From Toxorhynchites rutilus septentrionalis (lineage: Eukaryota > Arthropoda > Insecta > Diptera > Culicidae), in NCBI RefSeq assembly GCF_029784135.1, contig NC_073744.1, positions 109,101,766-109,165,765 on the forward strand: a stretch of 64,000 nucleotides of DNA. The letters run 5' to 3'. Under the pieces are notes generated by a model. That model had not been told where the DNA came from and searched no databases. It saw only the letters and a program-made list of their open reading frames with translations. How positions within the stretch are numbered: position 1 is the stretch's first letter; each line of letters opens with the position of its first letter. The position numbers were made by a program, and so were the translations under genes. Positions 22,741 through 33,418 of the stretch are shown piece after piece.

Positions 22741-23315
22741 TTTCCGACCTGAACCGATAACGATTTTTCTAAAAATCAGTGAAACAAATTTTAACCAATT
22801 ACAGTTAGATCAACGTCTGGCCTCTTCAGACTCACTCTGATTTCCAATCGTACTGACCGTTCTCAGTCAATGTTCCAAAAGAACTTAACTCCCGATTTTA
22901 AAACAACTGCTTGGTTCTCAGGCGTAAATCTGTTTCCAGAAACTTACAAAAATCGTATCGCAATCGCAATCGCCTTCCAGCGATCTTCTAATATTTTTCG
23001 AAAAAAATCACCTATGCGCAACACATTTTATTTCTGTGTGTGCATACCCTTATTTCATATTCCATCAAAGTAAGTATAATTGTAAATAATGAGAATTAAA
23101 CTCATATAATAAAGAATTATATAACCTCCTTATCACTAGAAAACCAACACAAGTCTTGTATATACAAACTATTTTGTTATTTTGTTTACCAATTATAATA
23201 AATTCTAATTCCATTCGTTTGGAGAACGAGTTTTTAAAGATATAAATATATGAATTTATTTTCCCCCCTCGAACAGGAGGTGGAAATTTAAGTAACCGAC
23301 TGTTTTCACAGTTTA

Positions 23316-23326
23316 GTTGGGCGCCA
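23316..23326 (-). other. Primer-binding site of the gypsy element
   Basis: The minus strand reads TGGCGCCCAAC four bases after the 5' LTR. This is the start of a tRNA-Lys-type primer site; the match beyond 11 nt is poor, so the tRNA identity is tentative. Confidence 0.55.
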
Positions 23327-23329
23327 ATT

Positions 23330-24584
23330 TGTAACTCTTAGGATTTGGGATAGGGTTCTCAGGGTCGCTTATTCATTAGCCGGTTGCTGGTAAATACTTT
23401 CACCTCTCACAAATAGGAGCTCTCCTCTATCGTCTCGCACTGCCAGACCACCTCACGCACCAAAGAAGCCACCTGCTAAGCCCACAAGCCGCTCTCGCTC
23501 AAAGGCTATGCAGTGTCAGCACACCTACTTCCAACTAAATGAGGACGAGGGCTGGCGACTCCTTTTGAGTCCGGAGGACGACAAGGTTCACGGGATAGTC
23601 GTAGTGGAGGAAAACAATTATAGTTTTTTCTTAGACTATACAACCTTAAATTTATTTTAATCTTCCACCCCACTCTTTCTCTTCCTGTTTTTACTATTTC
23701 CTCATTATTTCCTATCTTTCTTTAATTTATTTTATACGTGACGTCACATTCGATCATGCATGATACTTGCGGTAACTGTGGTGTGGGCTCTCAGTGTATC
23801 CCTAGGGGTATGGGTTTAACGGTGCAGCTGTCTCATGAACAGACTACAGATGTTACACCATCTGCAGGTTTTCGCCAGCGTTTCCCCGCAATGGCGGATA
23901 CTGTAGACGAACAGGACAAAGATGGTGGGGTCCGCGTGTGCCTCTGGTAGCCGATGACTGCCGCAGCTAAACAGCTACGAAATAAACCGCATAAAAAAAA
24001 AGGCCCGCTGGACGGACCTGTCCAGCGTATTAAGATACGAGCTAGGTTTAAAGAGACACCAAACCACAAGTTACCTTTTTTTTGCTTCTTTTTTCCTTCT
24101 CTTTCTTTTTTCCTCTGATCTTTCTTTCTCTTGTATAATTTACTGTGAAACAAAACCAAATGTTACTAACTTTTTCCACTTTCATATTTCCATTAACCTA
24201 CTATTTCATCTATCAGTAATCCTTCACCACTTCTTATCACTAGCTTCAAAATTTAAAATTTGATTTGTTCCGGCGCGCACTTCTAACTTCCTCAAATGTT
24301 TTAAGTCGTTTGCCGGCACTGGTCATTTACCGAGCTTTTTCTTTTCCAGCTTTTTATGTGGGGAAACAATCGATTTCTTTTTCTCTGCCCAGTTGGCAAC
24401 CCCGTTTGATGACGGTAGGTCAACTGGACAGTTTAACGCGGTGGGTATTGCTTACCCAGGACTCAAACCATTTGTAAAAGGGTTGAATACTCACAAGTAA
24501 CCGGCAATTAGGACTCAATGTAAATTATTTCCTGTTTTCTGGATTTGGGTGGAGCTCAAATGGCGCTTGGAACCAACGGTTACA
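23330..24584 (-). repeat. 5' LTR of the gypsy element
   Basis: 1255 bp, almost identical to 15939-17192. Visible differences include one extra A in an A-run near 24000, GTGCC versus GTTCC near 24268 and GTGTGG versus ATGTGG near 24357. Confidence 0.95.
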
Positions 24585-25413
24585 CCAGAAAGGACAACAA
24601 CATTGTTGTGCCAACTTTAATATTGACCATTCGCGGAACTGTTGTTCCCGATTTTATTTACTTTGGGTTCATTCGAGTCGGGACTAGAAATTTCTATCCC
24701 AATCCCATACAATGCTTCAAGTGCTACAAATTTGGGCATACGAACAAGCGATGCAAACGCGAAAATCCGCTTTGCAGAAACTGCGGCCAAGAACACCCGG
24801 AACAACAAACAGAAGCAAACAAAGTATGCAATGCTTCAGCTTTTTGTGTCAACTGCCAAGGGAACCACTCCTCTTCTGGTAGGAATTGCCCCGTATGGCA
24901 AACCGAAAGAATTAGAATCGACAATGGAATTTCATATAAAGAGGCAAAGGAACAGCTGCAACTTCAAAACAATGCTCCAACATTCGCAAATGTTCTGCAA
25001 GACAGACTCTCCAACTTGCAAAAGCCAGCACCCAGCTGCAATTGCAAATGTAACTGCGCCTCGGCCGCTTCGGCCACTTCTAGCCGCGAAAGCATCCCCC
25101 CAGTTGACACTACATTCGATACAACCATGACAGATTCCACAACTGGTAGTTCAACAACTGAATCCGAAAGCGAATCAGTCATTTCTATGGATACTTCTGA
25201 TGCTCCGAGCAAGAACAAAAATAAAAGAAAAATCGGTAAAGGTTCATCTTCAGATTCAGATCAAAAATCCGAAGATGAAATCCAAACCAACAAGGATAAG
25301 AAAAGAACAAGAAATGAACAAAGACAGACACCACAAACAAATAACAATACAACCCCAACAAAAAACAACAACAACAACGCACATCGAACAAAAAACAACA
25401 ATAACAACAACAG
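24585..25413 (+). pseudogene. A2 ORF1, C-terminal half
   Basis: Resumes at TRKDNNIVVP after the LTR. It keeps the three zinc knuckles (CFKCYKFGHTNKRC, CRNCGQEHPEQ, CVNCQGNHSSSGRNC), the CNCKCNC segment and the start of the Asn-rich tail, then is cut by B1 at an AACAACAG site. The remaining tail is at 33918-34046. Confidence 0.9.
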
Positions 25414-26183
25414 CTGGTTTTGTTCCGTTTTTTTTCCACATCGAATCAGACTGTGTTTTTTTTCATCGGTTGGGCTTGCGAGTAGAGCGAAGCTCAAAGT
25501 GGTGCGCGACCGAGACGCAGAGGATACAATTCAGACAGATTTATCACACACGCCACACAGCAGCGGCAAGTATAAGTTTATTTTTCTTTTGTCCTCCTAT
25601 CATTCCTTCTACCATCTGTGCTCGATTTACACCATTGTTCATCTGTGTGTTTACCAAATCGGCAAACGTTGGCATTAGGGGTGTCTATTTTTTCTTGGTT
25701 ACATTACCGTTGAAATTTTATTGGAACTTTTTTGACGTAGGACTACGTTTAACCGGAAGATATAGGGGGTGAAATGGAAATCTAGGCACTGAACAAGTAG
25801 GAAAAAATGCAAGATTTGGAACGCTTATAACTCGAGCATTTCTCAATAGATCGCAAAAGTTTTTGCATCAATTGATAGGAAATATATCTACGCATCTATC
25901 ATGACGAATAACATTTCATTTTTCTTGAGATAAATAATTGAATAATTGTGAAATATCAAGCATTGTCAAAATGCACTATGTGCCCATTTTTGATTGGTCC
26001 ATTTTGTGCTCCTCAAATCGTACCGACCAAAACGGGCAACCAGAGCAGCAGCGAAATAGAATGAAGCACGATTGGAAAGGAAAAAGAAAAAAATGAACGA
26101 AACATTGGTCGCAGTCTCACACATGCGTAATTCTCGAGCCAGCCAGTAAGCTTAAAAATCCCCGCTCCGCTGCCGTAACGATC

Positions 26184-26391
26184 TTTCTTTGTGTGGACAC
26201 CGACTGGACAACATCGTTGCTGGACGAGCTGGACGGCGAGGGATCGAGTGCCTTTCTCAAGGCAAGAGGGCGGAGGTGGTAGCGCTGGAGTAGAGTAATA
26301 GAGTAGAGTAGAGTTTTCAAAGGGCCATTCTCAAGGCTAGAGACGAATGAACTGCAAAAGTTTAAAGTCTCTATAATTCAAGACCTTCCTT
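26184..26391 (+). mobile_element. Short non-LTR-derived retroposon (SINE-like)
   Basis: Flanked by an exact 11-bp duplication CCGTAACGATC (26173-26183 and 26392-26402); copy D has a single uninterrupted site at about 60097. The 3' part (CTAGAGACGAATGAACTG...GTCTCT) resembles the terminal stem of family A. No tRNA-type A/B boxes were found at its 5' end. A relative is at 1751. Confidence 0.75.
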
Positions 26392-26470
26392 CCGTAACGA
26401 TCATTCTCATTCAAACTGTACACCACATCGGTTCGCATCACAACACATCAACAAACCAACCCAAGCAGCC

Positions 26471-26700
26471 ATGTCTGGACATGGCAAAGGAGGAAAAGTG
26501 AAGGGAAAGGCAAAATCCCGCTCGAACCGTATTGGTCTGGAGTTCCCCGCAAGGGTAGCTAGGCCGAGCGCGTTAGTACCAGTGCACCAGTCCACCTAGC
26601 CGGCGTTATATAGTTTCGGCCGCCGAAGTGATCGAGTTGGCTGGCAAAGCTGCTCGCGACGATAAGAAAACCCGCATTCGGAACAGAACACATTCGGTTC
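26471..26700 (+). pseudogene. Histone H2A pseudogene (first H2A of copy Z)
   Basis: The ATG is intact: [20 protein letters not shown] follows H2A residues 1-20 closely, then GLEFP. A deletion of about 23 bp removes the codons for the following residues, after which the frame stops. Further on, LELAGKAARDDKKTR-type sequence is readable in another frame (about 26624-26690), so H2A residues to about 75 can be traced. The remaining C-terminal region is not H2A. Upstream (26410-26470) the block CATCGGTTCGCATCACAACAC is shared by the other copies and is probably the H2A leader. Confidence 0.85.
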
Positions 26701-26905
26701 GGTGGACATCAAGACAACAGGCTGTTGCAGCGAGTGGCGAGTGGCAAACGCAATCGCAAAACGGCATCAGGTAGCAGAGGAAAAAAGTATACAAACTGCT
26801 TTGGTGGCAAATCCAGAACAAAGCGGCATCGAGGGCGTTCGAAATGTTTTTTTTTCAAAACCACGAGTACTAAGTTTTCTAAATTGGAACCATTCCATAA
26901 AACAA

Positions 26906-26921
26906 GGCGCTTTTCAGGGCC
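26906..26921 (+). other. Histone-type 3' stem-loop (first H2A)
   Basis: GGCGCTTTTCAGGGCC followed by ATTAAACC. It matches the histone mRNA hairpin apart from one stem pair. Confidence 0.65.
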
Positions 26922-27139
26922 ATTAAACCTTCCAAAAAAGAGTTTAGGAAATACAGTTCAATGCTTTCTAAAACATTATCCAAAATAATAATAAAACACA
27001 AATTGATTTTTTCATAATTTGTTTGCCAGGATCTGATGAGTATGTGAATTTGGCAGTTGTTCTGAGCTTATTGATAGTTGGGGACTTTCCTGATTATTCA
27101 ATTTTCACCAATTCTTAAATTGTTTCCAGATTTCCAGTA

Positions 27140-27359
27140 CAGTAATTTACAATTAGTTCGACATTTAGCTAATTGGACGGACATGTAATGCGACTTATTT
27201 AGTTGGACATTTTTGTAAACAAAGAGATCCAAATTATGACCCCACATTGAAAGTCGACACTGTACCACTGTCATCGCAAATGTTCAATTACAGGTTAAAA
27301 TCGCCTCCAATGCGACACTGATTGGCGCTTCGGCACGTCGCATTGAATGTAATTTACTG
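27140..27359 (+). mobile_element. Pogo-like MITE
   Basis: 220 bp, beginning CAGTAATTTACA and ending TGTAATTTACTG, which are inverted repeats of each other, flanked by TA on both sides (27138-27139 and 27360-27361). The CAGT end and TA target are typical of pogo-type elements. It is present at the same place in each HistE copy, so it was there before the copies spread. Confidence 0.75.
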
Positions 27360-27510
27360 TACAACATGTCACAAAGCTGGATGGGAAGAAATTTTCCAAC
27401 TGTGAAAGCTGTGGCGAGTGGCAACAAATCGCTAAACAGGAAGGTTTAGCCGAACAAGATGGGGATATCGACGGAAAACAAAACAATAAACTCTTTAGAT
27501 TGAATTTTGT

Positions 27511-27526
27511 GATCCTGAAAAGGACC
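27511..27526 (-). other. H2B-type 3' stem-loop left by a deleted H2B
   Basis: The minus strand reads GGTCCTTTTCAGGATC. In copies X and C the same hairpin follows an H2B pseudogene; here the next bases jump straight to the H2B promoter side (GCATGTGAATCCAACGAGCG). Confidence 0.65.
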
Positions 27527-27686
27527 CTTTTTAGCCTGCATGTGAATCCAACGAGCGAACAAATCGTAATGAATGTATTTTTTTACCATCGCTCCCTTTT
27601 AACGCTCATTCGTTCGTCTCGTTGGACTCGCCCCTCTGGCTGAGTCTGCCGATTTGTCTCTATCCTGTGAGTGTGTACCGCTAGAG

Positions 27687-28040
27687 TATAAAACACGCGG
27701 ACCCCAAAAAAATATCTTATTTTCTTTCAAACCGTAAACCCGTGTGGTTGTACGGCATCGGCATCGTGGACGTAACAAAGGAGGACAAGTTAAGGGAAAG
27801 GCAAAGTCCCACTCGAATCGTGCAGGTGTGCAGTTCCCCGTAGGTGTATCCGCCAATTGCTCCGCAAGGGTAACTAGGCCGAACGGATTGGTGCCGGAGC
27901 ACCAATATACCTAACAGCGATTATAGAGTTTCGGCCGTCGGAGTGCTCGAGTTGGCTTGCAAAGCTGCTCACGACAATCAGGAAACCCGCATCAAGAACA
28001 GAGCAGCTTCGGTTCGGCGCTCATCAAGGCAACAATTAGT
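27687..28040 (+). pseudogene. Histone H2A pseudogene with promoter (second H2A of copy Z)
   Basis: TATAAAA at 27687-27693 precedes the coding-like part, which begins near 27753. The ATG is mutated, and in broken frames GLQFPV, RQLLRKGN, ERIGAGAPIYLTAIIEF and LELACKAAHDNQ can be read. These follow H2A residues about 22-75. From about 28000 H2A similarity ends. H2B and this H2A would face away from one another across a shared promoter, the arrangement known for insect H2A-H2B pairs. Confidence 0.78.
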
Positions 28041-28231
28041 TTCAGTGAGTGGCAAAGTGTTTCTCCGGCACGTCGCATTCAATGTAATTTACTGAACAAC
28101 ATGTTCAAGCTGGATGGGAAGAAATTTTCCAACTGTGAGAGCTGTGGCGAGTGGCAAACGCAATAGCTAAACAGGAAGGTTTAACCGAACAAGATGGGAA
28201 TATCGAGTGATAACAAAAACACAACACCAAA

Positions 28232-28247
28232 GGTTCTTCTCAGAACC
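28232..28247 (+). other. Histone-type 3' stem-loop near the HistE right end
   Basis: GGTTCTTCTCAGAACC, a perfect 6-bp stem with a histone-like loop, preceded by ACAACACCAAA. Confidence 0.7.
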
Positions 28248-28571
28248 ATCAACATATTCATAAAGAGTAAACAGTAAACTAATCCATTTTTCAGGTAGAC
28301 AGGTAGGTATTCACGTAGGAGAAGAAAATAAAACAATATATTTAAAATATATATTTAACAAAAGCTGTCCCCATTGTATAGTCCTACGTCAGTACGGTTA
28401 TGTCCCCGACATTACCCACCCGTCTTTTTTTTCATTTTAGAATTTTATATAAATAAAATAAATTAATATAAATATTATCCGCAGCATAACCTTATAATAT
28501 TTTTTTTTACTTATTCATTTTGATAATTATTATATTCTGTTCATATTGAACAGTTGGCCGATTTTTCTAAT

Positions 28572-29721
28572 ATGGCTGAGGGCGGAAAGGACCCCCCGTT
28601 GACGCAATTGAATATTTCTGATACCGAACCTCCTCCTGAAGAGCAGGAGGATGAAGCAGAAATTGAGGTAGAAAATTCTGTTTACGAAGTTGATAGTTCC
28701 GAAGACGAGGAAATCGACGAGAAACAGGATTTTCGTCCTAAAGAATACCCTGAAGGCTCCAAAGGCCCATTCATTGTGTACTTTAGACGAAAATCCAAAC
28801 CTCTCAATGTCATTCGTATCTCGAAGGAACTAACTCAACATTTTTCTGACGTTACCGAAATTACACGGATGGGGCCAGACAAACTACGAGTTGTCGTCTC
28901 AAGCAGGACCCAAGCGAACAAAATAACGCGCTGCGACCTCTTTGCGATTGAGTATCGTGTATACGTACCCTGTTGCAACGTCGAAATAGACGGTACCCCG
29001 GGTAATGAAATGCAACAAATGTATGCAACTCGGTCACACGGCCGCCTATTGTTGCAATAAAAAACGTTGCGCAGATTGTGGAGAGAGCCATGATGAGAAT
29101 CCTTGCGCGAAAGAGCACAAGTGTCTTCATTGCGGCGGGACTCCTCATGATCTTATTCAATGCCCGGTGTACAAACAACGAGGGGAAAAACTCAAGCGTT
29201 CCTTAAAGGAACGTTCCAAGCGGACTTTTGCAAAAATGCTTAAGAGTTCCGTGCCAACGACACCCTACTCCATTCTGCAGAACGACGAGCCTGTTGCTGA
29301 CGCTCCCAATGCCGGATGTTCCGGTACATCGCAGGTTGCCATCAGGAAAAGAAAAATTACTTCTTTTCCATCACTCCCCAGAAAGAATACCGAAACTTCC
29401 CAAGTTGGAATGAAGCCTCGAACTGAACGTGCTGAGAATAGGCCGAAGCAAGTACCTCCCGGTTTACGTGGTCATGCTACCAACCAGGGGTCCTCAGCAC
29501 TTCCCGGAACAACAACGAACACGTCTGTTCCATTTTCGCGGTCGAAGCAACAGCCACTACCTGGCCTGCTTGCGCTTTCAGACCTTGTGGATAACATTTT
29601 AAATGCTTTAAATATAAATGATCCTCTTAAAAGCATAGTATTATGTTTGCTTCCGGTTGTGAGAACCTTTTTGAAAGAAAAATGTGGCTTTTTAGCAGCG
29701 TTCATTTCCCTCGATGCCTAA
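28572..29721 (+). pseudogene. B1 ORF1: gag-like protein, with internal deletion
   Basis: The ATG at 28572 gives MAEGGKDPPL and an acidic N-terminus, then GPFIVYFRRKSKPLNVIRI and NKITRCDLFAIEYRVYVPC, which match B3 ORF1. After VEIDGT a stretch present in B3 (roughly 75-80 residues) is missing and the frame shifts. From 29005 the other frame reads the knuckles CNKCMQLGHTAAYC, CADCGESHDENPC and CLHCGGTPHDLIQC and a basic tail to 29721. The protein would therefore be truncated before its nucleic-acid-binding part. ORF2 overlaps the end by 8 bp, as in B3. Confidence 0.85.
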
Positions 29722-32700
29722 TTCAGCGCAAGAGGTCAAGGATTTGACCACTGTCATACAGTGGAATTGCAGAAGCATCATCCCTAAACTAGACCAATTT
29801 AAATTTTTAGTTCACAGTTCTAACTGTGATGTATTTTCTCTCTGTGAACCATGGCTTTGTTCAGCCGACGAGCTGAATTTTCACGATTTCAACATTATTC
29901 GCCTAGATCGTAACGACTCGTTTGGTGGCGTACTATTGGGGATCAAAAAACGTCACTCCTTCTATAGAGTCACTATCCCATCGACTACAGGCATTGAAGT
30001 TGTCGCTTGCCAGATACAAATCAATGGCAAAGAACTCTGCATTGCTTCGATATATATTCCTCCCAGGACTACGGTAGGCCGCCATCAGTTCTTTGATATT
30101 ATCGAGGCATTGCCGGAGCCGCGGTTAATCTTAGGTGACTTCAACTCCCATGGAACAGCATGGGGGTCACTCTACGATGACAACCGTGCCACGTTGATTT
30201 ATGATCTGTGCGACAACTTCAACATGACAGTTTTAAATACTGGGGAAGCAACTAGGATAGCCAACCCTCCTGCACGGGCAAGCATGCTAGACATATCTCT
30301 CTGCTCTTCTTCATTATTCCTGGATTGCACATGGAAGGTAATCCAAGATCCCCACGATAGTGATCACCTACCAATAATTTTATCGATCGCCAATGAATCA
30401 AAATCTAGTGAGTCAGTCGATATTGCGTATGACCTCACGAAGAATATTGACTGGAGAAAATTTGCAGAATTAATATCTGAAGCAATCATTTCGATGCATG
30501 AACTTCCTCCCCTTGAAGAGTATAATTTTATATCATGTTTGATTTACGATAGCGCACTTCAAGCTCAAAAGAAACGTGTACCGGCTACAACTTTCCGACG
30601 TCGTCCTCCATCACTTTGGTGGGACAGGGAGTGTTCAAAGGTCTACCTTGAAAAATCATCCGCTTTCAAAAAATTCAGGAAAACTGGATTAGTGGAATGG
30701 TTTCGTACCAAGTACCAAGCTCTAGAAGCCAAACTAAAAGGTCTGATTAAAGCAAAAAAGCGTGGATATTGGCGGAAATTCGTCAATGGTTTGTCAAGGC
30801 AGACCGCTATGAGTACTCTTTGGAATACGGCTAGGAGAATGCGTGGCTGGAACCATACAAATGAAATATTCCTCACTTTATTTTTTTTTTTTTTTTCCTC
30901 TGACCGTTGGATTTTCAAATTTGCAAGGAAGGTTTGTCCCGATTCTGTTCCTGCACAAAGCGTCGTACGCGACATTCCGCTCCAATGCGACTATGAGAAT
31001 TTTTCGATGGTGGAATTCTCAATTGCCCTCTTCTCATGTAACAATTCAGCTCCGGAGTCGGACAAGATTAAATTCAACTTGTTGAAGAATCTTCCCGACT
31101 TGGCAAAACAGCGTTTGCTGAACTTGTTCAACAAGTTTCTGGAGCTGAATATTGTCCCGCATGACTAGAGACAAGTGAGAGTGAGAGCCATACGAAAACC
31201 CAGCAAGCCGGCTTGCAATCACAACTCGTATAGGCCGATTGCAATGTTATCCTGTATTCGCAAATTGTTAGAGAAAATGATTCTACTTCGTTTGGACAAG
31301 TGGGTCGAAACGAACAATTTGCTGTCAAATACGCAGTTTGGCTTCCGCCGAGGTAAAAGGACGAATGATTGTCTCGCGCTGCTATCTTCTGAAATCCAAA
31401 TCGCATTTGCTCGCAAAGAACAAGTGGCTTCCGTTTTTCTCGATATCAAAGGGGCATTTGATTCAGTTTCCATGGAAATTCTCTCAGAGAAGCTTCATAA
31501 TCGTGGACTTTCACCAATTCTGAATAATTTCCTGTACAATTTACTGTCAGAAAAGCACATGAATTTCTCTCATGGCAACTCAAAATCTTCTCGTTTTAGT
31601 TTTATGGGCCTACCGCAAGGCTCCTGCCTAAGCCCCCTCTTGTACAGTTTTTACGTCAATGATATGAATGATTGTCTAACTAGAGACTGCACGCTGAGAC
31701 AACTTGCAGACGATGGAGTTATTTCCATCACGGGTACTAATCCCGTCGCTCTGCAAAAGTCGTTGCAAGATACCATGAACAATCTGTTCACGTGGGCCCT
31801 CAAGCTGGGTATCGAATTCTGTACGGAGAAAACTGAAATGGTCGTTTTTTCTAGGAAGCACGAACCCGCCCAATTCCAGCTTTACCTATCCGGCAAAACG
31901 ATCCAACACTCTATGTTTTTCAAATACCTGGGTGTATATTTTGATTCGAAATGTACCTGGGGGAGACACATTGCGTATTTGAAACAGAAATGCCAGCAAA
32001 GAATCAATTTTCTCCAAACAATAACCGGAACATGGTGGGGTGCCCATCCAGGAGACCTCATTCAGTTGTACAAAACAACGATATTGTCAGTGTTAGAATA
32101 TGGCAGTTTTTGCTTCCGATCAGCTGCCAGGATTCATATTCTCAAGCTGGAGAGAATACAATATCGTTGCTTGCGTATAGCCATGGGGTGTTTGCATTCG
32201 ACACATACGATGAGTCTCGAAGTTTTGGCAGGAGTACCCCCGCTTACTCTTCGGTTCACAGAATTATCCTACAGATTTCTCATCCGTTGCAAGATCATGA
32301 ATCCATTGGTGATTGATAACTTCGAAAATCTACTCCAACTGACTCCTCAGTCAAGTTTTATGTCTTTATACCATGAGTACCTTACCCACGACGTGCACCC
32401 TTCACCAGGCATCACCAACCAAGTTTGCTTCCCATACTTTTGCAATTCCTCTGTCATTTTTGATCTGTCCATGCGACAAAAAATCCATGGAATACCAGAT
32501 CACATACGCTCCAATGTTATTCCGTCGATATTTTCGGAAAAATATGGGAAAGTTGGATCTGATAAAATGTTCTTTACTGACGGTTCATACATAAACGGGT
32601 CCACTGGCTTCGGCATCTTCAATGAAAATTCCAGTGCCTCTTTCAAACTCAAAGATCCTTGTTCCGTGTATGTCGCAGAAATGGGTGCGATATACTATGC

Positions 32701-33418
32701 TCTAGGGATCATTGAAACACTGCCCATCGACCATTATTTTATTTTTTCAGACAGTCTCAGCTCAATAGAGGCAATCCGCTCAATGAAAGTTGATAAACGC
32801 ACATCTTATTTCCTAACAAGAATAAGACAACTATTGAGTGTTTTGGTCGAAAAATTATTCAAGATTACCTTAGCATGGGTTCCCTCTCATTGCTCGATTC
32901 CGGGGAATGAGAAAGCGGACTCGCTAGCTAAGGTGGGCGCTTCAGAAGGCACACTTTTTGAAAGGCAAATTGCCTATAATGAATTTTTTCACATTCCTCG
33001 TCAGGACACACTCGTTAGTTGGCAGCGCATGTGGAGTGAAGATGAGTTCGGTCGTTGGTTACACACGATTATCCCTAAGGTCTCGACGAGTGCATGGTTC
33101 AAGGGATTGAATGTAGGTCGTGATTTCATTCGCGTGATATCTCGGCTTATGTCCAATCACTACAACCTAAACGCGCATCTCTATCGCATTGGGCTCGCAG
33201 CAAACAATCTTTGTGATTGTGGCGATGGCTACCACGACATCGAGCATGTTGTCTGGTCGTGTATCCGGTTCCATGCTGCTCGCTCTCAGCTCTCTAGAGC
33301 ACTGAGAGCAAAAGGCAGACAATCGGATATCCCCGTCCGGGATATCTTAGGTAGCCGGGATCCTGATCTTCTGCTTCATCTATACCTGTTCCTCAGAAAC
33401 GCCGATGTCAACGTTTAA
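29714..33418 (+). pseudogene. B1 ORF2: endonuclease / RT / RNase H, one nonsense codon
   Basis: Endonuclease: IQWNCRSIIPKLDQFK, LCEPWL, GDFNSHGTAWGS, SDHLP. A T-run at about 30880 expands the linker (FFFFFSSDR). TAG at 31166-31168 stands where B3 has Trp (VPDDW). RT continues: SYRPIAMLSC, FLDIKGAFDSV, GLPQGSCLSPLLYS and RQLADDGV, with Leu at the first place of the usual YxDD box. RNase H: MFFTDGSYING, VAEMGAIYYAL, FSDSLSS, VPSHCSIPGNEKADSLA. A C-terminal Cys/His knuckle follows (CDCGDGYHDIEHVVWSC). Apart from the stop the 1230-codon frame is open, so inactivation looks fairly recent. Confidence 0.9.

Larger units (their letters stand above)
15939..24584 (-). mobile_element. Ty3/gypsy LTR retrotransposon, reverse orientation
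   Basis: An 8.6 kb element bounded by two nearly identical LTRs of about 1.25 kb (TGTAAC...GTTACA) with a 4-bp target duplication CCAG at 15935-15938 and 24585-24588. The internal order on the minus strand is primer site, gag, protease, RT, RNase H and integrase, the gypsy order. Gag and pol carry stops and frameshifts. No env ORF is seen; 17207-17743 between pol and the polypurine tract is non-coding. Confidence 0.93.
25734..28424 (+). mobile_element. HistE copy Z
   Basis: The left end is GACGTAGGACTACGTTTAACC and the right end ACATTACCCACCCGTC; both ends abut T-runs in the B1 5' UTR. The order is left arm, first H2A, stem-loop, pogo-like MITE, H2B stem-loop (H2B body deleted), promoter and second H2A, truncated second MITE, stem-loop and right arm. 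A 208-bp retroposon is inserted in the left arm. It is the best uninterrupted example of the layout, though lacking H2B. Confidence 0.78.

Noticed and set aside
26471..28040. Functional histone H2A/H2B genes
   Set aside because: Every copy has lost start codons or carries stops, indels and missing C-terminal thirds; none could encode a full histone.
28060..28166. Small ORF with KLDGKKFSNCESC, recurring in HistE copies
   Set aside because: The frame is broken differently in each copy and matches no histone; treated as histone-cluster spacer.
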